The position numbers were made by a program, and so were the translations under genes. The notes under the pieces were generated by a model. That model ran no database searches and was not told the DNA's origin. It saw nothing but the letters and a program-made list of their open reading frames with translations. A DNA stretch of 64,000 bases. It comes from Chloroflexota bacterium. GTDB lineage: Bacteria > Chloroflexota > Anaerolineae > Caldilineales > Caldilineaceae. The stretch spans positions 186,001-250,000 of the forward strand of contig BOKO01000006.1 in the NCBI GenBank assembly GCA_016861025.1, in the 5' to 3' direction. Positions 25,372-35,800 of this stretch are shown piece after piece; position 1 is the stretch's first letter, and each line of letters starts with the position of its first letter.

Positions 25372-26178
25372 CTAATCTCCTATCTTCCCTTCCCGCCACA
25401 ACATCGCATCCAACTGAACGGCGTGTGCACCGGCAGCCAGCGATTGATGAACATGCTCCTGGCGATAGACGCCACCACATGCGATCAGCGCGCAGCCTAG
25501 TTGTGCGTTCGCCACATCGAGCAGGGCGCGCAACATCGCCGCGAAGGTGAGCGGCCCATAGAGGTCGCCGTTCAACGGATTGGCTGCACCGGTGGCGGGA
25601 TCGGCGACAAGCACAGCGCCTGGCAATGGCTGTCCAACAACAATGCCAACCGCACCCGCCGCAACGGCTCGTTCAGCCACAACGAGCGCGTTGTCCAGCG
25701 GCGGCTTCACCCAGATCGGCGCTTCGATGTTTTGCTGCAGCGCGCGTACGCCCTCGCTCACTTGCGCAGGGGTGACAGAACGCGGCGGTTTCCATTCCAC
25801 GCCAACCACAGCCGGCGCCTGCACGATGCGCTGTGCGGCTTTGACCAGATCGGCGGGGATTGCATCGACCAACTGCACGATCACCGGGCGATGGAGCCGC
25901 GCCCATGTTGCCGCGAATCGTTCCACGGCGCGACGTGCGCTGCGACTGAAAGACGAGTGCGACGCCAGCACGCCGCCGTCCAGTTCTACAAGATTGACCG
26001 GTCCGCTGTAGCCGCGCCCCGACGCGCTGACCGGCCCAACCACCACGCCGCCAATGTGCGTAACGTCAAGGCCGTGCGGCAGGGAGTCGCCAAAACCAAC
26101 TGCGACTGGCGACAATAACAATGGACAGTGCACGATCAAGCCGTGTTTGTGGTTCGGCGCCAGGTCAATATCCGCCAC
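25372..26178 (-). CDS. Dihydroorotate dehydrogenase-like TIM-barrel protein
   Basis: A 268-residue protein resembling flavin-binding dihydroorotate dehydrogenases, but diverged. Recognisable features are GLDVTHIGGVVVGPVSASGR, the WVKPPLDN strand, GDLYGPLTFAAMLRALLD, and IACGGVYRQEHVHQSLAAGAHAVQLDAMLW, corresponding to the phosphate-binding GGI...G...VQ segment. Without a clear catalytic Cys/Ser loop the activity is uncertain. GTG 26178 follows GAATGAGAGAG. Last gene of a probable operon with two Ser/Thr kinase genes (9-base gap). A short, partly degenerate GAGATT-type repeat lies at its 3' end (about 25326-25385). Confidence 0.6.
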   Translation of the reverse strand: MADIDLAPNHKHGLIVHCPLLLSPVAVGFGDSLPHGLDVTHIGGVVVGPVSASGRGYSGPVNLVELDGGVLASHSSFSRSARRAVERFAATWARLHRPVIVQLVDAIPADLVKAAQRIVQAPAVVGVEWKPPRSVTPAQVSEGVRALQQNIEAPIWVKPPLDNALVVAERAVAAGAVGIVVGQPLPGAVLVADPATGAANPLNGDLYGPLTFAAMLRALLDVANAQLGCALIACGGVYRQEHVHQSLAAGAHAVQLDAMLWREGKIGD

Positions 26179-26187
26179 AACGCTCTC

Positions 26188-28296
26188 TCATTCCCTGTTC
26201 ACAGGCAGGACTGCGACCTCGGTGGCGTTGCGATTGCCGATCAGCACTGCGCCCTCGAACTCCTGGATCACAGCCGTGAAGTCGACCGGCGCCGGGTCGA
26301 CGGCAAAACCGATCCGCTCCCACCGGCGATCCGCCGCCCATAACGGCGCAAAGCGTCCCACCGGCGTGTATCGATCGTCGGGTGGCGGCGGCAGATCGTC
26401 GGGCAGGTCGCCTGCCGGAAGCAGTGGCTGACGCTCCCAAACGCCGGCCGCCAAATAGACAATGTAGAGTTCGGGGGCATCGTTGAAGCCGACCATGTAG
26501 CCTCGCTCAAAAGGCGTCATCTGCGCCGGGCCAATCAACGCCTCGCCCACGGGACAGCCGATTGCAGCGCGCTGATCGCGGTTAAGACCCTCGATATAGC
26601 GTCGCAGCGTTTCGTCGATCAACGGTGCGCAGGCGACAAACGTCGCTTCGAGATCCGGCGTCGCCGTCGGCGCTTCGGTGGGCGTTTCAGTGGGCGTTTC
26701 AGTGGGCGTTTCAGTGGGCGTCGGCGTTGAAGTTGGCGTTGGCGTATCCGACGGTGCAACAGTTGCTGTCGGCGGAGCGCTGGGAGCGGTCTCAGCGGAT
26801 GCAGGCGTGGCGCTGGGCGTCACAACATCTGTGGTGTGCGTCGCCAATGCAACAGCGTCCGCGCCATCGCTCAGCAACGCAGCTTCCTCCTCGTCGGGCG
26901 GCGTCGCTGTTGCAGCAGATGGTTCGACAGTGGCAGCATCGACGGCGCCAGCATCGACGGTGGCGGTGGCGACAATGGGCGGCAGCGGCGGCGCAGTCCT
27001 TAGTAAACGCGGCGTCTGCATCCCAAGTACAATGCCTAGCCCCATGATTGCCGCCCCTCCGACGATGGTCAGCAGCACACTCCACCAGGTGGGACGACCA
27101 TTGATCCGACCTGTCTCGCCCGGTCTTGCCGCGACAGAGGATGTGGCGACCTGCGATTCAACCAACAGCGGTGCAACCGTCTGCGTGGCAGAAGTCGAGC
27201 TGCTGGCGATAGAGCGCAACAGCGGATTGACGCTGCGCCCTGCTGTTCCCGGCGCCGGCACTAACACAGTGGTCGAGGATGTCTCCGCGGGCGGGCTGGC
27301 AACAGGCAGCGCCGTCATCGTCAGGGTGGCGGTCGTTTCGCTAACGGATTCGTCGCTGCGGCGTGGGGTGCGGCCAGCTGCCAGCGCCAGCGCATCCGCC
27401 AGTTCGTCGGCAGTGGCGTAGCGATCTTCAGGACGCTTCGCCAGGCTGCGCTGAAAGACCTCCACCATGAGCGGCGAAAGCTGCCGATAGGTGTTTTCGT
27501 CGATGGTGAGCGGCTCGTAGACATGTGCGTGCAAAATCTGCGTCGTCGTGCCGGTGAAAGGCAGACGCCCGGCGACGCAGCGATAGAGCACCGCCCCCAG
27601 CGCATAGATGTCGGCGCGCCCGTCGATCTCGCGGCTGCCCGCGCACTGCTCCGGCGCCATATAGGCGGGGGTGCCAACTGTGCGCCCCATATTGGTCAGT
27701 TCGGGCGCATCGAGCGCGCGGGCGATGCCAAAGTCGGTCAGCAGCGGTACGACCGGGTGTTCGAGCGCCTCAAGTTGCACGCTGTTGGGCGCGCCCGGAC
27801 TGACCGGACGCAACAAGATGTTGCCGGGTTTGACGTCGCGGTGCACGACGCCGTGGCGGTGGGCAACTGCCAACGCCCGCGCAATTGGTTCGAGCAAATT
27901 CGCAGACTCTTCAGGGCGCAGCCGCCCACGTTGACGCAGAAGGTCAGCCAAACTTTCGCCTTCGACCAGTTCCATGGCGATATAGGCGACCTCGCCATGG
28001 GGCGCTGTGCCGATCTGCAAGATGCGCACAATGTGTGGATGACGGAGGCTGCCGGCGGTCATCGCCTCGTTGCGGAAGCGAGTGTATGCTTTGTCGTCGG
28101 CGCCGGGCAACAGCAGCTTGAGCGCCACGGTCTGCCCCTGCACTTGATCATAGGCGCGGTAAACAGTCGCCACCCCACCGCTGCCCAGTTGCTGGCCGAT
28201 CAGATAACGACCGATCTGCTTGCCAGTCAGATTGGTCAAGCCAGCGCCCGGAGCGACGCCCTCTTCTCGCTCTGCACTGCCGTCTAGCGCGTCCAC
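26188..28296 (-). CDS. Membrane Ser/Thr protein kinase with extracellular sensor-like domain
   Basis: A 702-residue Hanks-type kinase. The cytoplasmic kinase domain (about 20-285) shows the glycine loop GSGGVATVY, the ATP lysine in VALKLLLP, the catalytic loop HRDVKPGNILL, DFG, and APEQ. One hydrophobic helix (WSVLLTIVGGAAIMGLGIVLG) is followed by a Thr/Pro-rich stalk with TPTE repeats and an extracellular domain of about 150 residues (CAPLIDETLRRYIEGLNRDQ onward) that I do not recognise. GTG 28296 is preferred: it overlaps the upstream kinase gene by 13 bases and has GGAG upstream, while ATG 28392 would overlap by 109 bases. Confidence 0.88.
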   Translation of the reverse strand: MDALDGSAEREEGVAPGAGLTNLTGKQIGRYLIGQQLGSGGVATVYRAYDQVQGQTVALKLLLPGADDKAYTRFRNEAMTAGSLRHPHIVRILQIGTAPHGEVAYIAMELVEGESLADLLRQRGRLRPEESANLLEPIARALAVAHRHGVVHRDVKPGNILLRPVSPGAPNSVQLEALEHPVVPLLTDFGIARALDAPELTNMGRTVGTPAYMAPEQCAGSREIDGRADIYALGAVLYRCVAGRLPFTGTTTQILHAHVYEPLTIDENTYRQLSPLMVEVFQRSLAKRPEDRYATADELADALALAAGRTPRRSDESVSETTATLTMTALPVASPPAETSSTTVLVPAPGTAGRSVNPLLRSIASSSTSATQTVAPLLVESQVATSSVAARPGETGRINGRPTWWSVLLTIVGGAAIMGLGIVLGMQTPRLLRTAPPLPPIVATATVDAGAVDAATVEPSAATATPPDEEEAALLSDGADAVALATHTTDVVTPSATPASAETAPSAPPTATVAPSDTPTPTSTPTPTETPTETPTETPTEAPTATPDLEATFVACAPLIDETLRRYIEGLNRDQRAAIGCPVGEALIGPAQMTPFERGYMVGFNDAPELYIVYLAAGVWERQPLLPAGDLPDDLPPPPDDRYTPVGRFAPLWAADRRWERIGFAVDPAPVDFTAVIQEFEGAVLIGNRNATEVAVLPVNRE

Positions 28297-31088
28297 TGTA
28301 TTGAGTGCTCCAGCCAGTTGGTCAGGACGCCGTTGATATCGAGCAGAGCCACCACCGGGCCACCATCGATCGGTGTGACGTAAAAACGCCACACACCGCC
28401 GCGATCGCTGGCAAAGATGACCAGTTTGCTGTCCGGGCTGATCGCCGGCAGCCCATCCTGCGCCGGCTCATTGGTGAGCTGCACCAACGAACCGTCGCGC
28501 AGTGAAAGGCGGTAGATGTCCATATCGCCGTCGCGCGTGCTCATGAAGACGACTTTCTCGCCATCGGGCGACCAGGCCGGGCGTGTGTCGTTGCCGTTGT
28601 CGGTCAGTCGCAGCCGATTGCCGCCGTCGACGTCTATCAGATACAGCCCCGGATTCTCGCCGCGCTCATCAAAGCCATTGAACAAAATGCGCGAGCCGCC
28701 CGGCTCCCACACCGGGTCTTTGCCAAGACCAAGGTCAACTTCGACGCCGGTGTTGAGGTTGCGCACATAGATGCGTGAGCGCCCAGCGCCGCTGCGGGTG
28801 CTGCTGTAGACGATCATCGAGGCGTCGGGCGACCACGAAGGCGGTGCATCGCGCGCATCTTCGGCGGCGTCGGTTACACGGCGCGCTCGCAGGTCTGGGC
28901 TTGCAGCGTTGGCGGCGTCGAAGAGCGCGATGCCTGGTTCGGCAGGAAAAGTGCTATGAAAGGCAAGCAGCGCACTGCGGATCGACGCGCCGACTTGCGC
29001 GCCGTCGGCGATCAGCAAGGTCGAGACGCCGCCGATCTGTGCAGGGGCGGCGTAGATGTTGTAGCGTTCGCCTTCCTGCGTCGAGTACAGGATTCTGCCG
29101 GCGGCGGCGCCTAGCGATTGGTCGATGGCGGCCAGCGCGCGTGCACGCGTGCATTCATCGCGAAACTGGGCCAGCGGCATCTCGGCTGCACCATCGGGCA
29201 AGATGGCGAGCGCCGCAGTCAACTGGTTCACTGCGCCACAGAAGCGCTCTGCACCAGCAAGTTGTCCTGCATAATCGGTCAGCGTGCTCCACAAATTCTG
29301 TCGCGCCTGGAGATCGTCTTCGTCGGTGGGCGTCGCCAGCAAGGCGGCCAGTGCGCTCTGGATGCGCATCACCGCTTCATCGTCGGGTTGCAACGCCAGC
29401 GCCTGGTCAAGCTCTCTGGCTGCGGCGGTGAAATTGGCTGCCGCAAGATACTCGGCGGCCAGTTCGACGCGGCTCTCGAAAAGCCGCGCCACCAACACCT
29501 CGCGCTCATACTCCGGGTTGATGCGTCGGACAAGTGTGTAGAGATCGACGGCGACGCGCCAATCTTCGGCGGCAAACGCCTCCTCGGCCTCACGCCAATA
29601 GCTTTGAATATCGCCGGCGGGCGTCGGTGGCGTCTCGATTGGCTGCGGCGTGGTTGCGGCGTCTATTGTCGCGGTCGTAGTGGGGAGGGGGGTCGTTGCG
29701 ATGACATCCGCAGGCAGTGTCGTCAGATTGGGCGTATCGGCAGGCGTCGCCGCAACAGCGTTCGTCGATGCATCTGTGGTGGGAGCAGGCGATGCAATTG
29801 CAATTACTCCTGGCGTCGGCGCGTCGATGCGGTTCGAGAAGAGATCGTCAGGCAGCAGGTTGAGCGCAGCCCAGCCTGCACCAAAAACGAAGATCGCAGC
29901 CAACGCGATGCCTAGTACAGCGCCTATCCAACGTCGCCGCGTTCCTGGCGGGCGCGTCGGGGCCGGCGACGGTTGCACTATCGAGACATCCGCTTCGATT
30001 GCTTGCATCGACGCTGACTCCGTCGTGCGCGGCTGCACGCCGGGTACAAGCACCTGCACCGTCGTTGGCGTCTGCACGGCTTGCAACGCGGGCATCGTGG
30101 CGGTTGCGTCAACGGGAGCGTCTTCGTCTGCGATTGGGGAAGACAACAGGGCAAGTTGCTCCAGTGCGTCAGCCATCGCCGCGCCAGAAGGATAGCGCGC
30201 GGCCGGCTCTTTGGCGAGCGAACGGCGCAAAATATCGACGGCTGCCGGCGGCAGCGCCACCAGCACATTCTCCGGGATGGTCAGCGCCTCGTAAACATGC
30301 GCGTGCAGAATCTGTGTGGTCGAGCCTGAAAACGGCGGACGCCCCACCAGGCATCGATAAAAGACCGCACCCAGCGAGTAGAGATCTGAACGGCCATCGA
30401 GTTCATGGCTGTCGGCGCACTGTTCGGGCGACATATAGGTCGGCGTGCCGATTGTGCGTCCGACGCCGGTCAGCTCGGGCGAATCGAGTGCGCGCGCGAT
30501 GCCAAAATCGCTCAACAGTGGAATGACCGGCTTACCCAGCGCCTCGATGCGCACCGCTCCTGCAACGCCAGCCTCCACCGGGCGGAGTAGAACATTGCTT
30601 GGCTTGACGTCGCGATGGATGACGCCTTGTGTGTGGGCGTAGGCGAGCGCCCGTGCAATCGGCGCCAGAAGCGCCGCCGCCTCACGCACGCCGAGCCGAT
30701 CGCGCAGCTCGAGCACCTCGTTGAGACCCGGCCCCTCAACCAACGCCATCACCAAATAGGTGATCCCGCTATAAGGCTCGTGGCCCTCGTCCAGGATCGG
30801 CACGATATTGGGATGGGTGAGGCGACGATGGGTGCGCGCCTCCTGGCGGAAACGCTCGCGCACGATGTCGTCGGCATCGGGCAACAACACCTTGATCGCA
30901 ACCGATTGACCGCTCTCGCTATCTACGCCACGGTAAACTGCAGCCATCACGCCGCCGCCCAACCGCTCGGTTAGACGATAGCGCCCAAGCTGGTAGCCGA
31001 CGAGAATGCCGCGCGACGGCTCGCCCGCAGAGTGCAATGCGGGCGCCACAGTTTCGGATGGCGTCGATGATCGTTCGGCTGGCGGCAT
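28284..31088 (-). CDS. Membrane Ser/Thr protein kinase with TolB-like beta-propeller
   Basis: A 934-residue kinase. Kinase domain about 30-300 (LGGGVMAAVY, VAIKVLLP, HRDVKPSNVLL, DFG, SPEQ). A membrane helix sits near residue 390 (IGAVLGIALAAIFVFGAG), with a Thr/Pro-rich stalk. A TPR-like helical stretch follows (YWREAEEAFAAEDWRVAVDL), then a C-terminal six-bladed-type PD40/TolB propeller (SWSPDASMIVYSSTR, AWSPDGEKVVFMSTRDGDMD, AISPDSKLVIFASDRGG). The propeller would be extracellular and probably senses a ligand or cell-wall fragment. First gene of a kinase-kinase-DHOD-like operon, divergent from an FHA regulator. No clear ribosome binding site before ATG 31088. Confidence 0.9.
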   Translation of the reverse strand: MPPAERSSTPSETVAPALHSAGEPSRGILVGYQLGRYRLTERLGGGVMAAVYRGVDSESGQSVAIKVLLPDADDIVRERFRQEARTHRRLTHPNIVPILDEGHEPYSGITYLVMALVEGPGLNEVLELRDRLGVREAAALLAPIARALAYAHTQGVIHRDVKPSNVLLRPVEAGVAGAVRIEALGKPVIPLLSDFGIARALDSPELTGVGRTIGTPTYMSPEQCADSHELDGRSDLYSLGAVFYRCLVGRPPFSGSTTQILHAHVYEALTIPENVLVALPPAAVDILRRSLAKEPAARYPSGAAMADALEQLALLSSPIADEDAPVDATATMPALQAVQTPTTVQVLVPGVQPRTTESASMQAIEADVSIVQPSPAPTRPPGTRRRWIGAVLGIALAAIFVFGAGWAALNLLPDDLFSNRIDAPTPGVIAIASPAPTTDASTNAVAATPADTPNLTTLPADVIATTPLPTTTATIDAATTPQPIETPPTPAGDIQSYWREAEEAFAAEDWRVAVDLYTLVRRINPEYEREVLVARLFESRVELAAEYLAAANFTAAARELDQALALQPDDEAVMRIQSALAALLATPTDEDDLQARQNLWSTLTDYAGQLAGAERFCGAVNQLTAALAILPDGAAEMPLAQFRDECTRARALAAIDQSLGAAAGRILYSTQEGERYNIYAAPAQIGGVSTLLIADGAQVGASIRSALLAFHSTFPAEPGIALFDAANAASPDLRARRVTDAAEDARDAPPSWSPDASMIVYSSTRSGAGRSRIYVRNLNTGVEVDLGLGKDPVWEPGGSRILFNGFDERGENPGLYLIDVDGGNRLRLTDNGNDTRPAWSPDGEKVVFMSTRDGDMDIYRLSLRDGSLVQLTNEPAQDGLPAISPDSKLVIFASDRGGVWRFYVTPIDGGPVVALLDINGVLTNWLEHSIQWTR

Positions 31089-31235
31089 ATCCGGTAAATT
31101 CGCGTCAGGACCTAGCTCAAATCTTTGCAGCTCTCCCTGGATGCTGCTATAGTTTCAACGATTGAAGGCGCACGCAAGTTCGTCGCCGAAGCGAGTATAG
31201 CACAGCCAATAACAGCGTAGCCAAAGGAGCGCAGC

Positions 31236-31880
31236 GTGAGCAGGTTTGGTCGGCTGGTTTGTCTGAACGGACCGCAGGCCGGTCAGGAGATCGAACTGAA
31301 TCAGGAAGTGACGACGGTCGGACGTGCGCCCGATGCTGGCGTACGGCTCGAAGACCAGTTTGCGTCGCGGCGTCACGCCGAAATCCTGCGCCTGGAAAAT
31401 GGCTATCAGGTGCGCGATCTGCAAAGTAAAAATGGTGTGATCGTCGATGGGCAGCGGCTTGCGCCCGGCGGCTCCGCCTGGCTTTCAGAAGGGGTCGAAG
31501 TGCAGTTCGCCTCGACGCGCTATCGCTTTTATGACCCGGCGGCCACCGTGACTGCACCCTCGTTGATCGCGGTGAGCGAACAACCCGGGCTACGCGTCGA
31601 TATCACGACGCGCCAGGTGTATGTCGATGGCCGCCCGCTGGATCCGCCGCTCAGCGTCAAACAGTTCGACCTGCTCTGGTTTCTCTACCAGAACCGTGGG
31701 CGCGTCGTCAGCAAAGATGAGATTGCGCAGGCTGTCTGGCCCGAAGCGCAGGGCGATGTCTACGACGCCAACATCGACCGCATGGTCAGCCGTGTGCGCA
31801 GCCGCATCGAGCCAGACCGCGATGACGACCCACGCTTCATCTTCACCATCCGTGGCTATGGGTATAAGTTGGAAGCGTGA
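31236..31880 (+). CDS. FHA / OmpR-type winged-helix transcriptional regulator
   Basis: A 214-residue protein combining a phosphothreonine-binding FHA domain (about 5-95: TTVGRAPDAGVRLEDQFASRRHA, LQSKNGVIVDG) with an OmpR/PhoB-type DNA-binding winged helix (about 115-214: LSVKQFDLLWFLYQNRGRVVS, FIFTIRGYGYKLE). It lacks a receiver domain, so phosphorylation by a Hanks kinase, rather than a histidine kinase, is the likely input. GTG 31236 follows AAAGGAG. Divergent from two Ser/Thr kinase genes, as expected for a kinase-effector pair. Mycobacterial EmbR has a related logic with a different domain order. Confidence 0.9.
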   Translation: MSRFGRLVCLNGPQAGQEIELNQEVTTVGRAPDAGVRLEDQFASRRHAEILRLENGYQVRDLQSKNGVIVDGQRLAPGGSAWLSEGVEVQFASTRYRFYDPAATVTAPSLIAVSEQPGLRVDITTRQVYVDGRPLDPPLSVKQFDLLWFLYQNRGRVVSKDEIAQAVWPEAQGDVYDANIDRMVSRVRSRIEPDRDDDPRFIFTIRGYGYKLEA

Positions 31881-31997
31881 CAAGCGTAGGCAAACAGTCC
31901 GACTTGAGTCCTAATTTTTTCAAGTTTTCCTAATCTTTCACTGTTATCATGGTCTTTGAATTGCGTATTCTGCGCAGTCAAAAGGAAAGGAAAGACC

Positions 31998-32681
31998 ATG
32001 ACGTACAGTGTCAACACGGCCAATCCAACGTTTTACGCAATATCACCTTATACGGCTGGCGCAACGACCATTCCCTGGGAGACGTCCCAAGGTCAGCGTC
32101 TTTCAGCTCTTGACAAAGACATCCAGGCCGCGCGCCTCGGCGACGAACGCGCTTTTGGCAGCCTGATCGATCTATATCGTACAACCGCGGAACGCGTCGC
32201 CCAACAGATTTTGCACACCGAAGAAGCCGCCGCCGATGCCGTTCAGGAGGCGATGATCAAGGCGCACCGTGCAATGGAGCGCTTTCAGGAGGGCAACTTT
32301 CGCTCCTGGTTTCTGCGCATTGTCACCAACACCTGTTATGACCATCTGCGCCGCCAACGCCGCCGCGCTGCGGTCAGTTTGGACGAGCTGACCGAGCAAG
32401 CCGGCATCGACTATCTGCCGGCCGACGATTATGTCGCCGAGGATCCCGAGGCGCTTTTTCTGCAAAACGAAGGAATGCGGCTGCTGCTGTCAGCTATCGA
32501 GTCCCTGCCCGAATATCATCGCAGCGTCGTCATGCTTGTCGATGTGCAGGGCTACGACTACGCCGAAGCCGCCGAGATGTTGGGTCTGCCGCTCGGCACG
32601 GTCAAATCGCGGCTGAGCCGCGCCCGCTCTACATTGCGCGACCACCTGGTGAAGTCAGGCATCGTAGGCGCACCGATGTAA
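31998..32681 (+). CDS. ECF-type RNA polymerase sigma factor
   Basis: A 227-residue sigma-70 family protein. Region 2 includes DAVQEAMIKAHRAMERFQEGNFRSW (-10 recognition and core binding), and region 4 reads LPEYHRSVVMLVDVQGYDYAEAAEMLGLPLGTVKSRLSRAR (-35 recognition). ATG 31998 follows AAAGGAAAGG; an upstream in-frame ATG at 31956 lacks such a site. No anti-sigma gene is adjacent, so control may be transcriptional or through other loci. The N-terminal 35 residues are a low-complexity extension. Confidence 0.9.
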   Translation: MTYSVNTANPTFYAISPYTAGATTIPWETSQGQRLSALDKDIQAARLGDERAFGSLIDLYRTTAERVAQQILHTEEAAADAVQEAMIKAHRAMERFQEGNFRSWFLRIVTNTCYDHLRRQRRRAAVSLDELTEQAGIDYLPADDYVAEDPEALFLQNEGMRLLLSAIESLPEYHRSVVMLVDVQGYDYAEAAEMLGLPLGTVKSRLSRARSTLRDHLVKSGIVGAPM

Positions 32682-32879
32682 CCTGACGCCAGGTAGCCTG
32701 ACGCACAGCGCGGCGGCTACGATTCTGCGGCATCGACAAGTTCAAAACGACGCACGTTCGACAATAGCGTGCGTATCCTGCGAGAACACTCATACGTCAT
32801 CATTAGCGAAGGTGGAATATTTCACCTTCGCTTTTCGCATTGTTGGCGATCTTGCAGGTTTCTCCATAAGGAGGCGCTT

Positions 32880-35800
32880 ATGTCCTTCCGCTCACGCCTG
32901 TCGATGCGCATCGCATCTGCCCACCGCGCGTTCGCCTTCGTCTCCGCATTCATCGCTGTACTCATAACCTTCACGGCAGCGCGCGCAGCATTTCCCGCTC
33001 CTGTCCAAATCTACTATATTCCAGCGCCCGAGGATCAAGTCTTCGCCGCGTTGAGCGGCATTTATCCAGGTCAGCAGGCGTGCAACATCGGCGCTCCCGA
33101 CGTCGCCACGCCGATCCAGACCTACATCTCGATCTCGATTATTTCCGCTGATACGCTCGTCTACTACGATCACTGGGAAGATGACTTCGAAGTCGATATT
33201 GCATCACCCAAACAATCCTCTACGCAGATTTGGGGCGACGGCAATCCCGCCAACGGCGCGCCACCCGGCATCCCCAGCGATCAACTGGCGCCCGACACCG
33301 TGATCGTGCTCAACAATCCGGTTTCGCCGGCGACGCGCAATGCAATTTTTGATTTTGACGGGGGCGACAAGATCGGCGCAACGCGACCGATTGCGATCTC
33401 GCGCGCAGCCTGGTCGACCGGCCCTGGCACATTGCTCGCCGGTGCAGTTGAGGTCTACGACATCAGCCGATGGGGTGTGCGCTATGAAGCGCCAGTCGGC
33501 GAGAATGTCATCGCTGCAGAGCTCTTCGAGTACACCGGCATGGCGATCATGGCGCAGGCCGACGACACCATCGTGCAGATCGATCTCAACCGCGACGGGA
33601 TGCCGGAGAGCAGCGTCACCCTTGCCGAGGGCGAGAGTCACCTGATCAACGGCGGCGTGCCCGTGGGCGCGGCGGTGACTGCATCGGCGCCGGTGCAGGT
33701 GACATTGATCACCGGCGACCGCTGCGACATCTATGAATCGCGCTGGTACGCGCTCTTCCCGCGCGAGTGGTGGAGTGCAGAGTACTACAATCCGGTCAGC
33801 ACGCAGGTTGGCAATGGCGGCACGCTCGTCTTTCTGTTCAACCCAGATGCGACGCCGCTCACCGTCGGTTGGGAGACGCTCGGCGGAATGCAGCCATCGC
33901 TGACCATCGGCGCAGGCGGCGTGATTTCGACCGTCGCCCCCGCCGGCTCCGGTATGCGCTTTTTTGCCGCCGACGGTCGCCCCTTCCAGGCGATTGCTGC
34001 GGTCGGCGCCGACGGCCCTGCTAATGCCAACTCTCGCGCCGATTGGGGCTTTGCGCTCGCACCGGAACGACTGCTCACCTATCAGGCGCTGGTCGGCTGG
34101 GGCGCCGGTCGCGACCCGACCAGCAGCGTCAATCCCACTGAAAACGGCAGCCCGGTTTGGGTGACGGTGGAGTTGCCGCCTGGTCAACCCGGTCCTGCGC
34201 GCATCTGCATTGACTACAACGGCGATGGGCAGGGGCCGTTGGTTGACAACAACGGCTTCCGCTACGACGTGATGCTGACTCTCAGCCGCCTGCAGAATGC
34301 TACAGTCTACGACCCCGACGGCGACCAGACCGGCATGATCCTCTACGTCTGCGACCCGCCCGCTGCGCCCACCAACGCGCGCATCGCTGCGGCATGGGGG
34401 CAGGAGCCGGGCGTCGCTTCGGCTGGCGAGCCGGGGCTTGATCTCGGCACAACGGTGCCGCCTGCCTCGACCTTTGCGGCGGGCAAGGGCGCCACCATCA
34501 TCGGCGACCGTAACGGTGACGGCCGCGCCAATCCCGGCGACATGTTGCGCTACGACATCGTGATCCGCAACGCCTCGCGCACGCCGATCGGCAACGTGAT
34601 CGTCAGCGACACCGTGCCGCTGCACACAATCTACATCGCATCGAGCACAACTTTCGACAACGGCGCAGGCGTGACGCCGATCCCGGACAACCCGTCCAGC
34701 TCACCCTTCCCGCTCGATGAAGGCGGCGTCCATCTGGGGCCGATGCCGGTGCGTGGAGTCTTCACCGTGACCTTCGACGTGCGCATCGACCGGCCGCTCG
34801 ACCCGGCGGTGGATCGGGTGCACAACGTCGCCGTGGTGACCGTCGGCGACGATCGACTGACGCCGGAGGTCGAAACCGAGGTCGAGCAACGCGGCGGGCT
34901 GGCGCTCACCAAGTATACGAACGGCGAGAACGCCGACGCGCCGCCCGGCCCCATCATCGCAGCAGGCGCGCCGGTGACCTGGACGTACATCCTCACCAAT
35001 ACCGGCGACGTGATTCTGACCAGCGTTGCAGTCACCGACAGCGCGTCCGGCGTGACGCCTGTCTACGTCAGCGGCGACAACGGTGACGGTCAGCTTGCCC
35101 CCGACGAAATCTGGACATATCAGGCGACCGGCGCGGCGATTATCGGTCAATACACCAACCTGGGCGTGGGTAGCGGCGTGGATCCATACAGCAATGTGAT
35201 CACCGCCGCCGATCGCAGTCACTATTTCGGTCTCCTCTCGGAGATCAATCTCATCAAAGTGGCATCAACGCCGCGTACGCCTCCAGGTGCAGTGATCACC
35301 TACGCCTTCACCGTCACCAACGGCGGCAACGCGGGGCTGGCGGCCATCACGCTGAGCGATGATCACTGCGCGCCCGACTTTGTAGGAGGCGACGCCGACG
35401 CCAACACGCTGCTCAATCCAGGCGAGACATGGCGTTTCACTTGTGCGATCACCGTCACCGCGGATGTGACCAACACGGCAGTCGTGAGCGGCGCGGATGC
35501 GCTGGGGCGCACGGTGACCGACACGGCGCAGGCCGCGGTCGATGTGCTGACGCCGGCAATCGCGCTTGCCAAGACGCCTTCCGCATCCAGTGTTTTTGCC
35601 GGCAGTATGGTGACCTACACCTTCACCGTCGTCAATGCTGGCGAGGCGCCGCTTTTCAACGTGACGCTCGAAGACGATCGCTGCTCACCCATAACGTATG
35701 TCGATGGCAATGCCGGCGGCGCCGATGTCCTTGACCTCGGCGAAACGTGGCGCTATCGCTGCGCCGCAATCGTCGTGCGCGACACGCTCAACACGGCGAC

